From contig DASTGN010000004.1 of the NCBI GenBank assembly GCA_035719105.1, positions 434,001 through 498,000 of the forward strand: a DNA stretch of 64,000 nucleotides, given 5' to 3'. Source of the DNA: UBA8389 sp035719105 (GTDB lineage: Bacteria; Bacteroidota; Bacteroidia; Bacteroidales; UBA1402). Made by a program: the position numbers and the translations under genes. Shown piece after piece: positions 45,397-53,343 of this stretch. Within the stretch, counting starts at the first letter, position 1; the number at the start of each line of letters is the position of its first letter. The notes below the pieces were generated by a model. It searched no databases and was not told where the DNA came from. It saw only the letters and a program-made list of their open reading frames with translations.

Positions 45397-46398
45397 TTAA
45401 GGTTTTTTAGGGGAAGTGGAAACTGATCTTTTGGGTGCCTTCAAAGCAGCCTCTTTGGCCTTTTTTGCTGCAATCTTTGCCTCAGCATCCTTTTGAGCTT
45501 CAGCTTCACGAAGTTCGCGTTGACTGGGCTCCCAAAGCTTGTCACTCATGTTTTTAAGCTCGTTTTCAATTCTCAGTTGTTCCTTTGCAATTTCTTCGGG
45601 TGTGCGACAATAATCGTAAAGGGATTGATTGCGCAAGTTGGATACTTTGTAAATGTCTCCTTTGTAACGGTGTTGGTTGAAGAAATCGTAGGCATTCATT
45701 CGACTAACGCTATTGATGGTATCGGCTGAAACCGGAATCTGCGAAAGAGCCCCTTTTAGCACTTCAAAAGGAACCCAAAACATGGGCTTTTTTCGTGTTT
45801 CTCCAACTTCGTCCGTACGAACCAAAACTGGGCAAATGGCAACCGTTTTGATACGCATGGTTGAATTACGTTGGTCAAGGTAATAGACTTCCTTTACATA
45901 GAAGAGTGTAACTTCGCTACTGGGAATATCGACTGCATCAATATCATAGATGAAGGCATTCGCTTTTTTGGGGTCTGCTTTTTCTTTGAATGGAATTTCA
46001 TTACGAGTCAGCAAATCTTTGAATTTCAGGGCATATGCGTCCGAAAAGATTTCACGACCATCCAGGTATTCGTATGCGGTCAAGCGGCCATCAGCTACCA
46101 TGTTGAATAGGGTGCAAAACAGATTCTGACGGTCATTGGTTGGTTCCACAGGAAAGTAAAGGGCGCCATTGTTACCGTCCAGCAAGTTGACTATGCGGTA
46201 AACGTCACGTTTCCATAAAACGTCTTCCCCTCTTGTCTGCTGACTTTCGGCGATTTTGCTTTTCTTGAAGGAAACTTCAGGGAAAGTTCCCGGATCGGCT
46301 GGGGTAGACGGTTTGGATGTTGATGTCTGGCTAAAACCGCTTGCTGCCATTAGCAGCGTACAAGCGATTAGTATTCCTTTGATGCGATTCATATTCAT
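45397..46398 (-). CDS. gldN: Type IX secretion protein GldN/PorN
   Basis: A 333-residue periplasmic protein with a signal peptide (to about residue 24, GFSQT). The core (DVYRIVNLLDGNNGALYFP, YYLDQRNSTMRIKTVAI, MNAYDFFNQHRYKGDIYKVSN) is that of GldN/PorN, which forms a ring with GldK below the outer membrane. The last 60 residues are a charged Lys/Ala/Glu-rich tail. It is the last of five genes in the minus-strand type IX operon, 15 bp after gldM. Confidence 0.94.
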   Translation of the reverse strand: MNMNRIKGILIACTLLMAASGFSQTSTSKPSTPADPGTFPEVSFKKSKIAESQQTRGEDVLWKRDVYRIVNLLDGNNGALYFPVEPTNDRQNLFCTLFNMVADGRLTAYEYLDGREIFSDAYALKFKDLLTRNEIPFKEKADPKKANAFIYDIDAVDIPSSEVTLFYVKEVYYLDQRNSTMRIKTVAICPVLVRTDEVGETRKKPMFWVPFEVLKGALSQIPVSADTINSVSRMNAYDFFNQHRYKGDIYKVSNLRNQSLYDYCRTPEEIAKEQLRIENELKNMSDKLWEPSQRELREAEAQKDAEAKIAAKKAKEAALKAPKRSVSTSPKKP

Positions 46399-46413
46399 GA
46401 GGCTAGGATTAAA

Positions 46414-47979
46414 TTAGTTGACGATGACTTCCATTGGAGGAAGCATTTGTTCCACTTTGTCAGGTCCAACTGCCCGGATACCGGTCACCCAAAGACGTTT
46501 TCCACGAGTCAGACCTCTGATTTGGGTTTTCTGACGATCTGAAAAATGTGAACCTTGCGAAATTTCTTCTAACGAATTCCCCATGGAATCATAGATGGTC
46601 GTTTTGAAAGCAAGTACGTTGAAATCCACTTCCAACAGATCATCATCAAGTGCAGCAATAATACCTGAAGTGGTTAAAAGTTTGGCTTTTGAGAATCCAG
46701 TGCCACCTTTGTAACGGCGTTCCACACCATTGGCATCTGTATACAAGATGAACGCTCTGGCCTCTGGCAGCGGGCGAACACGAAACTTAGACTGATTGAC
46801 CACACGACTTTTTCCATCCATCAATGCAGTAACAGTGACAATACATTCCTTACCGATGGAAGTGGGACGAGCAATCCAAACATCACCTGAACGAGAAAGG
46901 CTGCCATTGTTGATGGTGGCATTAATCTGATTGTTGGGAATGCCAGGAACGGATATGCTGACCTTATTGTTGATTCCTGCATACAAAACATTCATGATCG
47001 TATTGGAAACCGTGGCCATGGGTTCAACGACTGTGTATTTTTGTTCAAACGGGTATTTCTGTAATGTTCCATCACCGCGTCTCAATTCAAGATAGCCTTT
47101 GACGGGGAATATGCCAGATTTGCTGGTGGTGATCTCGAACAACCCCCTACGTGATGGGTCAAGCATTCTGCCGTTGACATAAACATTGGGACGTTGAGTG
47201 GAGTCTTCTGCCGAAAGAATTATATGGGCACGGAAGGCACTGCCACGCATGACGTTTTCGGAATTGGCTATGACATAGGCTTTGATCTGATTCACCCGAA
47301 AATCTTTGACATCAATGTTGTTGATCAGTTCATGAAGCACCTCGCCTTCGGCATATCGAATATCATTTTGCATTTTAGTGAAAATGGTTACGACGGCACC
47401 GACCGGCATGTTTTCAAACATGGAGCTTTCCCAGGTATGTCCGGCCTTTTTGGCACGAGGCGTAGGCTTGGTGTTGAAATTATCCAAAATGACCTTGCGT
47501 TTCAAGCTATCCTTCACAAGTTTAACGATGTAGTCACGGTATTTTTCGATTGCGAATTTCAACTGTCTGGCTTTGTGACTGTTGGGAGGCATCAAAACCG
47601 TTGAGGCGGCATCAAGGTTGTCGGCGCGTTTGATGTTGTGCACATCGGCGTCCTTTCCGTCCGATTCTCGTACAACTTCCTTTTTTAATTGTCCAATCTG
47701 GTTGTAAAGATTGTCCGATTGACGCTTCAAATCAAGAGCCAAATCGTACCATTCTTTAACTTTTCCTGGATTTTGTTTGTAGCTTTTGCTGAAATCCTCG
47801 TACAAAACATTGTTCTGAGCGCTGGAGTTTTGCGTGCTGGTTGTCAAACTATCATCCACTAGTTCAAAGCCATGGAGCACTTCGGACGAAACGTTTAGCG
47901 CCAGCAAACAGAGCAGCATGATGTACATCAGGCCGATCATTCGTTGCCTCGGAGTCTCGGGGGCGTTACTGGCGGGCAT
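46414..47979 (-). CDS. gldM: Type IX secretion motor protein GldM/PorM
   Basis: A 521-residue protein with one N-terminal membrane span (MIGLMYIMLLCLLALNVSSE) and a long periplasmic part that in known structures forms four domains (D1-D4) spanning the periplasm. Together with GldL it is the proton-driven motor of type IX secretion. The length and the closing MLPPMEVIVN-type strand agree with the family. It lies between gldL (30-bp gap) and gldN. Confidence 0.95.
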   Translation of the reverse strand: MPASNAPETPRQRMIGLMYIMLLCLLALNVSSEVLHGFELVDDSLTTSTQNSSAQNNVLYEDFSKSYKQNPGKVKEWYDLALDLKRQSDNLYNQIGQLKKEVVRESDGKDADVHNIKRADNLDAASTVLMPPNSHKARQLKFAIEKYRDYIVKLVKDSLKRKVILDNFNTKPTPRAKKAGHTWESSMFENMPVGAVVTIFTKMQNDIRYAEGEVLHELINNIDVKDFRVNQIKAYVIANSENVMRGSAFRAHIILSAEDSTQRPNVYVNGRMLDPSRRGLFEITTSKSGIFPVKGYLELRRGDGTLQKYPFEQKYTVVEPMATVSNTIMNVLYAGINNKVSISVPGIPNNQINATINNGSLSRSGDVWIARPTSIGKECIVTVTALMDGKSRVVNQSKFRVRPLPEARAFILYTDANGVERRYKGGTGFSKAKLLTTSGIIAALDDDLLEVDFNVLAFKTTIYDSMGNSLEEISQGSHFSDRQKTQIRGLTRGKRLWVTGIRAVGPDKVEQMLPPMEVIVN

Positions 47980-48009
47980 TGCGGTATGTTGTTAAGTTAC
48001 AAGTCATCA

Positions 48010-49095
48010 TCAAGATTCTTTTCCGTCTGTTTCTTCGGGTTTGTTAGGCTTTTCTGTACTGCGGGCAGCATTCATTTCACCAGCCATCATATTGGCGAAT
48101 ATGGCATTGGGAGACATGGCTTCCAGCATACGCGCATAAACTAAGTTCAATCTGGCTAAATTGTCGGCCATTGCTTCGGTTTCTTTGCTGAAACGATCGC
48201 TGTCACCTGTGGAACTTTCATACATTTCACGGATGTGAACGAGCCCTTTGTTGACGCGGTCTATGGTATCGATTTGGGAGCTGACACTCTTGAGTTGTAT
48301 TTCGTAAATGGTGTTCAAACCAGAGAGGTTGCGGTTTAAGTTGCCCATTTGTTCCACATAACCCTTTGAATTAGCGGAAATTTCATCCGAGTTTTCGGTG
48401 ACGTTTCGATAAGAATCGAGCAGAACGTTGGACACTTCGGCTAAAGAACCGGTAGCATCACTGAAACGATTCAAATTGTCGGCCATGCCAGAAAGCTTGC
48501 TGATGTAGTTTTCCGTTACCATTGTAATGTCAGCCAAGTTGTTGAGTTGCGAAACAGCTTCGCCCATTTTCTTGATGCTGTCGGTGAGGGTTGCAGCATC
48601 TTCGTCGGAAATGGGTACTTGTGGTGGAATACCGTAATTTTCACGAGCTTGTTCTGGTGTTACCCCTTCCATGGAATTTCGATGTGGGGTGTAAGGCACA
48701 CCTCCTGACTGAACGTGGCCCTGATGGTGGGGAACATTGTTAGTATCACCAACATAGACTTCGGTCGTCATTCCTTCGGTTTTTTGACCTCCGGGTAAGT
48801 TCTTGAAATCAGGTCGATCTTCTTCGGCATGAGTTTTCAGAATGGGGAAGACGTGTTCCCAATGGTAATTGCGATATGGAGGTTCTAATGCAGAAATCGC
48901 AAAAATGAAAACCTCAGTTCCTAATCCCAAGGACAACATGATGTTGGCTCCGTCAAGGTGCAGAAGTTTAAACAACGTTCCCAGAATAGCCACAGCTGCG
49001 CCAAGGCCATAAAATAAATTGAAAATAGTTTTTCCGCGGTAACTACCTAAAAAGATGGAAAGGCGAATACGGAAGGCTTTGATTTTGGATATCAT
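48010..49095 (-). CDS. gldL: Type IX secretion motor protein GldL/PorL
   Basis: A 361-residue inner-membrane protein. Two membrane segments lie at about residues 22-45 and 50-72 (FNLFYGLGAAVAILGTLFKL, then IMLSLGLGTEVFIFAISALE with the conserved acidic residue of the motor). The remaining cytoplasmic part is helical and coiled-coil-like (IKKMGEAVSQLNNLADI and similar repeats). GldL pentamers surround the GldM dimer. It follows gldK by 11 bp. Confidence 0.95.
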   Translation of the reverse strand: MISKIKAFRIRLSIFLGSYRGKTIFNLFYGLGAAVAILGTLFKLLHLDGANIMLSLGLGTEVFIFAISALEPPYRNYHWEHVFPILKTHAEEDRPDFKNLPGGQKTEGMTTEVYVGDTNNVPHHQGHVQSGGVPYTPHRNSMEGVTPEQARENYGIPPQVPISDEDAATLTDSIKKMGEAVSQLNNLADITMVTENYISKLSGMADNLNRFSDATGSLAEVSNVLLDSYRNVTENSDEISANSKGYVEQMGNLNRNLSGLNTIYEIQLKSVSSQIDTIDRVNKGLVHIREMYESSTGDSDRFSKETEAMADNLARLNLVYARMLEAMSPNAIFANMMAGEMNAARSTEKPNKPEETDGKES

Positions 49096-49106
49096 GGTTT
49101 TTGGAA

Positions 49107-50522
49107 TTATTTAGTTGGCCGAGTTTCACCGATTTGGCTGCGTACACAACGGAAACCGATGTATGAACGAGTTTCGTTCTGATATTCATAAGTACGGTTA
49201 CTGACTTGAACGAAGCGTGCAGCATCTTTCCAAGATCCTCCGCGGACTACTTTTCGTTTGTTGATGTAGGCGTCGTTCATGCTGGCATTCGTCTGAATGC
49301 TTGGATTCAGGTCGTTCATGTCTTCAAAGGCTGACTCGCTCCAAGTGGTCGAGGTCCATTCAGCAACATTCCCGGCCATGTCAAAGAGCCCGTATTCATT
49401 TGCAGGATAAGAAGCTACCTTCGAAGTTACGATGTGCCCGTCGTTGGTATAACCTCCGTTGGTCGGTTTGAAGTTGGCATAGTAGCAACCCCGTTCAGTG
49501 TCGGTTTTATCGCTTTTCCAAGGGTATTTGGCTGCTTTTTGCTTACCTCTGGCTGCAAATTCCCATTCGGCTTCGGTCGGAAGTCTATATTCCATCGCTT
49601 TTTGGCCCCGAGCACTGAGTGCTGAATTCAAATAAACAGTTCTCCAGTGACAGAATGCAGTGGCTTGCTCCCATGAAACGCCGACAACTGGATAGGCATT
49701 ATATGCCGGATGAGAAAAATAATTGAGAAGATAAGGCTCGTTGTATGCATTGGTGAAGTCGTTGATCCAACAAGTCGTGTCAGGATAAATGGCAATAATG
49801 CGTGTGTTCAGAAAATCCAAACGAGAGGATAAGGGACGTGTAATGGAAGTATTTACGACTTGGCCGGTTTCGGTGATGTATGCCGTATCCTTGGTAATCA
49901 TTACATTGGGCAGATTGGCTGCGATGATGTCTGTATTGCGATTCCGCTTGATGGCATTCAGCTGGTTTGCACGTTTGGCTGCAGCTGCATAATCGAACCA
50001 TTCGTATTTATACAAAATTTTATCCACATTGGTCCGATATCCACCCAAGGCTTCGTCTTTTTCCAGAAGGTAATTCAGGGCGGTTAACTCTTCCTCAGTA
50101 GCCCTTTTGGCGTCCGGAAGAGGAACTTTCCAATTTAAATGTGGGGTAACGGCTTCCCCTCTGGAGTCTTCCGTAATTTTATATTCTTCATTGCCTCCAA
50201 AGGCTGGGTCAGCCATTTTTTCGCGAATGATGGAATCGCATACCCATTTGATAAATTGTTTGTATTGCCCGTTGGTGACTTCGTTTTCGTCCATCCAGAA
50301 AGGTGCGACAGAAACGTGTTTGGTTGGAGAATTCAAGCCGAAAATGCTGTCATTTTCAGCCTGTCCCAATTCAAAGGTCCCTTGTTGTATTAAAACCATT
50401 CCGTAAGGATTCGGTTCGCTCCAGGGCGTACTTTTAACGCTGGTCAGTTCCCCATTGTCGTACGTTCGGCACGAAAACAACAGCAGGCTGGTCAAACCTA
50501 AAACGATCATTTTTCTTTTCAT
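49107..50522 (-). CDS. gldK: Type IX secretion lipoprotein GldK/PorK
   Basis: A 471-residue outer-membrane lipoprotein (lipobox LLFSC, cysteine at residue 18 of the chosen start). The body has the formylglycine-generating-enzyme-like (FGE-sulfatase) fold, with PVVGVSWEQATAFCHW, YRLPTEAEWEFAARG and ENEVTNGQYKQF-type segments, but GldK is a structural ring protein, not an enzyme. I start at 50522 (MKRKMIVLG); seven more residues are possible up to 50543 but would overlap the stop of sprF. Confidence 0.93.
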   Translation of the reverse strand: MKRKMIVLGLTSLLLFSCRTYDNGELTSVKSTPWSEPNPYGMVLIQQGTFELGQAENDSIFGLNSPTKHVSVAPFWMDENEVTNGQYKQFIKWVCDSIIREKMADPAFGGNEEYKITEDSRGEAVTPHLNWKVPLPDAKRATEEELTALNYLLEKDEALGGYRTNVDKILYKYEWFDYAAAAKRANQLNAIKRNRNTDIIAANLPNVMITKDTAYITETGQVVNTSITRPLSSRLDFLNTRIIAIYPDTTCWINDFTNAYNEPYLLNYFSHPAYNAYPVVGVSWEQATAFCHWRTVYLNSALSARGQKAMEYRLPTEAEWEFAARGKQKAAKYPWKSDKTDTERGCYYANFKPTNGGYTNDGHIVTSKVASYPANEYGLFDMAGNVAEWTSTTWSESAFEDMNDLNPSIQTNASMNDAYINKRKVVRGGSWKDAARFVQVSNRTYEYQNETRSYIGFRCVRSQIGETRPTK

Positions 50523-50526
50523 AAGT

Positions 50527-51513
50527 TTATAATATGCGTACACTTTTTTGTCGTTTGCTTACTGTAGCGGTGCCGATTTTGCGGGTGTAACTCATGAAAA
50601 GTTCATGACTTCCACCTGAAAACTTAGCCACTGCCGAAGTGGATATATCGTAAGAATAACCGATGCTCAATCCTTGTTGCAACTTGATGCCTGCCAATAC
50701 GATGATGGCGTCTTGATACCTCCAGCCTAACCCACCCCAGAATTTGTCCTTATAAAACACTTTACCAGTCAAATCGAATTGCCAGGCTGTCATATCCGTC
50801 TTGATTAAAAAGGACGGTTGCACGGAGTATAACGTGTTCGGCAAAACAATATTGTATCCATTCGTCAAATAATAGGTTCTGGAAGCCACCATTCGGGGAG
50901 GATCAGCATTGGTATCATCGGGGCCGGTCTTCAGATTGACAACGGTTTCAAGTAAGTGTGAGACAGAGAATCCTGCATAAAATTGCTTGTTTTGAAACCA
51001 CGCACCTGCACTGAAGTCCGGTATGATTCCATCCAACGTGCCAGTTGGAATGCTGGCATCAGTGGTGATGTGATAATCGCTGGTGGGAATATAAATGCCA
51101 CTTCCGTCAAAACCTTCCTGAAGAATACCTCCTTGAATACCAATGCTTAAAACACCTGATCGGAGCTGTTTTTTCCATGCATATTGCAATTGAAGCATTT
51201 GAGTGCTGAATAAACCAATTGATTCCTTCTCAATGATCAGACCGATTCCATGTTTGCGGTTGCCAAAGACAAAGGGCATTGTTACGTTGACCAACAAAGT
51301 GCTGGGAGCACCATCGATTCCTACCCATTGCTGTCGATTTTGCAACGTGAGGAGCATGTCGTTGTCTTGCCCAGCTACCGCTGGGTTGAAGGTGCCTGGA
51401 GCCAACATATATTGGCTCGTCTGTGCATCGTATTGTGCTGAAACGCTGATGCTTGACAAAAGCAAAAAGAAAAAGATTGCGGTTCGGCGGATATGGGTGA
51501 GTTTAAAGGGCAT
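50527..51513 (-). CDS. sprF: Type IX secretion membrane protein PorP/SprF
   Basis: A 328-residue outer-membrane protein with a signal peptide ending at SVSAQ and the family's opening QYMLAPGTFNPAVAGQ. PorP/SprF proteins are barrels that bind lipids or specific cargo near the translocon. Here it is the first gene of sprF-gldK-gldL-gldM-gldN, the same order as porP-porK-porL-porM-porN of Porphyromonas. I did not find an exact promoter match in the 58 bp before the upstream terminator. Confidence 0.92.
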   Translation of the reverse strand: MPFKLTHIRRTAIFFFLLLSSISVSAQYDAQTSQYMLAPGTFNPAVAGQDNDMLLTLQNRQQWVGIDGAPSTLLVNVTMPFVFGNRKHGIGLIIEKESIGLFSTQMLQLQYAWKKQLRSGVLSIGIQGGILQEGFDGSGIYIPTSDYHITTDASIPTGTLDGIIPDFSAGAWFQNKQFYAGFSVSHLLETVVNLKTGPDDTNADPPRMVASRTYYLTNGYNIVLPNTLYSVQPSFLIKTDMTAWQFDLTGKVFYKDKFWGGLGWRYQDAIIVLAGIKLQQGLSIGYSYDISTSAVAKFSGGSHELFMSYTRKIGTATVSKRQKSVRIL

Positions 51514-51571
51514 GATTGGTCTATGTACAGTCTATATAACAGAGAAATAGCTGAAAAATTGTAAATAAAAC

Positions 51572-51606
51572 GGAAAAAGGCCGCATTTACATAAAATGCA
51601 GCCTTA
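51572..51606 (-). terminator. Terminator after the DUF2795 gene
   Basis: On the minus strand a stem of 5 + 6 bp with one mismatch (51577-51581 with 51601-51605; 51583-51588 with 51594-51599) is followed by a T run. It separates the DUF2795 gene from the type IX operon. Confidence 0.75.
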
Positions 51607-51630
51607 TTGATATTTAAAAACAGGAAGATA

Positions 51631-51852
51631 TCAGTACTCCTCTTCGTTGAAGAAAAAATCTTCCTTACTGGGGTAGTCGGGCCAGATGTCTTCGATGCTT
51701 TCGTAAATTTCTCCTTCATCTTCCATTTCCTGAAGATTTTCAATGACTTCGAGCGGAGAGCCAGAACGCATGGCGTAATCAATCAATTCGTCTTTTGTGG
51801 CGGGCCAGGGTGCGTCTTCCAGTTTTGATGCCAATTCAAGTGTCCAATACAT
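51631..51852 (-). CDS. Small acidic DUF2795-type protein
   Basis: A 73-residue acidic protein (MYWTLELASKLEDAPWPATKDELIDYA; PLEVIENLQEME). The pattern W-P-A-T-K-x-E-L-I-x-Y-A, then an acidic helix, fits the DUF2795 family, whose function is not known. It is a single-gene transcript: its own promoter lies upstream and a terminator follows. An inverted repeat in the promoter spacer hints at control by a repressor. Confidence 0.8.
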   Translation of the reverse strand: MYWTLELASKLEDAPWPATKDELIDYAMRSGSPLEVIENLQEMEDEGEIYESIEDIWPDYPSKEDFFFNEEEY

Positions 51853-51912
51853 TGCTTAATAGTTTAATTGGTGTTCAGACTCATGTAAGAGAAGCCTTTT
51901 TCAATTTTGTCG

Positions 51913-51943
51913 CAAAAATAACCGATTATACTGATAATACAAG
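51913..51943 (-). promoter_or_regulatory. Promoter of the DUF2795 gene, with an inverted repeat in the spacer
   Basis: On the minus strand CTTG (51943-51940), a 19-bp spacer and TATTTTTG (51920-51913) fit the consensus with one change in the -33 box. ATTAT-N4-ATAAT (51925-51938) lies within the spacer. Confidence 0.65.
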
Positions 51944-51957
51944 TTTTGCTCCCGCTT

Positions 51958-52506
51958 TTATTTAGTGTTATCCCAAAAAAATTCTGAACTGTCTGATAAG
52001 CAGCATTTTCGAGCCAGAACAAAAAAGTAATCCGAGAGTCGATTCAGGTAGGTAATAATGTTCGGATGAACCTGGTATTTCTCAGCAACCGCCACCGTAC
52101 AACGTTCGGCACGGCGACAAACCGTACGGCAAACGTGACTTAAACCTGCTTTTCTGTTTCCACCGGGAATAATGAAACGATTCAATTCGGGTAAACCTGT
52201 AACAATACGATCGATTTCAGCTTCCATTTCAATCAGATTTTCATCGGTGATGGGGTCTTTAAAGTTCAATTTGGTCTTTTCCTGGTCGGTAGCCAGGTTG
52301 GATCCGATTTTGAAAAGACGGTGTTGAATGTTTTGGTTGAACGCTTCGTCAGCAGCATCAAGACCTTCGGCCAATAACAAGCCCAGGAATGAATTCAGTT
52401 CATCAATGCTACCGTATGCTTCCAATCGGATGTCATCTTTGGAAACTCGGGTTCCTCCAATGAGTCCTGATAAGCCTTTATCGCCTGTTTTGGTGTAGAT
52501 GTTCAT
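51958..52506 (-). CDS. ATP:cob(I)alamin adenosyltransferase, PduO type
   Basis: A 182-residue enzyme that adds the adenosyl group to cobalamin to make coenzyme B12. The ATP-binding N-terminus IYTKTGDKGLSGLIGGTRVSK and the active-site helix HVCRTVCRRAERCTVAV are complete. B12 biosynthesis genes are not beside it; the coenzyme would serve enzymes such as methylmalonyl-CoA mutase in propionate formation, which is common in the order but not seen in this window. It follows the next gene by one base. Confidence 0.93.
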   Translation of the reverse strand: MNIYTKTGDKGLSGLIGGTRVSKDDIRLEAYGSIDELNSFLGLLLAEGLDAADEAFNQNIQHRLFKIGSNLATDQEKTKLNFKDPITDENLIEMEAEIDRIVTGLPELNRFIIPGGNRKAGLSHVCRTVCRRAERCTVAVAEKYQVHPNIITYLNRLSDYFFVLARKCCLSDSSEFFWDNTK

Positions 52507-52507
52507 T

Positions 52508-53209
52508 TTATTGCGTTTTAATTCGAAGTCTGCATTTGGGTAAATCGGATCTGAAAAAGAGTATGCCGAGGGAGTATAAGTCCATGCTTGCCTGCACTTT
52601 GGGGTGATTTTTCATTTGTTTCCAAAGATAAGCCTGTTCAGGTGTCTGATGAATGAGTTTAATCACTATTAAAGATTCTTCATGGATTTTTTGAAGACAA
52701 TCATTGAATTCTTCCATGCGTTGCTTGCGTTCAGCCGGAGCGTTAAACAATACAAAATCCAGTTTATCCATCGATAACAGAATTTCATTAAGTGTTGAAT
52801 GCTCTTTCGCGTCTGACAAATAGGTGATGCTTTTGCAAATAGCCTTAGGACAGGCGCTTAGCATATATCGGGTTTCAATGCCGTTGCGGTTTCCAATTTC
52901 AAGGATGGAGGCTGGTTGAAGGTCTTGGACGATTCTGAAAATCATTCGTTGAATTTGATGAGAATCCTTCTTTTTAAATGTCGTTCTGAAACGTTTTCTC
53001 TTTGTCTTAGGATTGACCTCCAATGATTCAAAGGCATAATAGGGCCATTTTGAATTCAAAACGGTAGTGACAAACCTGAACAGATAGGGTGAATGAATTC
53101 CTTGACCGTTTGCCCGCCTAGCCCGTAGCTGGTGATTTACTTTTGCCCGTGGTCTATGTATAATGTTGATCAGTCGGTTATACAAACGGTTCCGATATTT
53201 GTTGGACAT
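52508..53209 (-). CDS. SAM-methyltransferase-like protein of unknown substrate
   Basis: A 233-residue protein with the Rossmann-type start PASILEIGNRNGIETRYML (near residue 98) and LDFVLFNAPAERKQRM, which resemble motif I and motif IV of class I methyltransferases such as the O-methyltransferase group. The glycine loop GNRNG is unusual. The basic N-terminal 65 residues end in GQGIHSPYLFRF, a segment shared by Bacteroidota homologues. I start at 53209; an in-frame start at 53275 is also possible. It is co-transcribed with the cobalamin adenosyltransferase. Confidence 0.65.
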   Translation of the reverse strand: MSNKYRNRLYNRLINIIHRPRAKVNHQLRARRANGQGIHSPYLFRFVTTVLNSKWPYYAFESLEVNPKTKRKRFRTTFKKKDSHQIQRMIFRIVQDLQPASILEIGNRNGIETRYMLSACPKAICKSITYLSDAKEHSTLNEILLSMDKLDFVLFNAPAERKQRMEEFNDCLQKIHEESLIVIKLIHQTPEQAYLWKQMKNHPKVQASMDLYSLGILFFRSDLPKCRLRIKTQ

Positions 53210-53298
53210 GCTCAAAGATAGTAGCTCGGTTCGTAATAACAAAATAGGATTCTGTACTTTTTCAGTGCCAGACAAACATGAATTGAAAGTTTTGTAAG

Positions 53299-53306
53299 TA
53301 TATTTG
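53299..53306 (+). promoter_or_regulatory. Probable -7 element of trkH-trkA
   Basis: TATATTTG matches TAnnTTTG and lies 37 bp before the trkH ATG at 53344. No -33 TTTG is found at the right distance. Confidence 0.45.
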
Positions 53307-53343
53307 ATTGTTTTTATCTAAACCTTGAAAAAAGATTTTGTTT

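Noticed and set aside
53213..53243. Minus-strand TTTG-N19-TATCTTTG, a perfect promoter match
   Set aside because: It would place the transcript start on or after the ATG at 53209 of the methyltransferase-like gene, so unless the gene starts further in, the match is probably chance.
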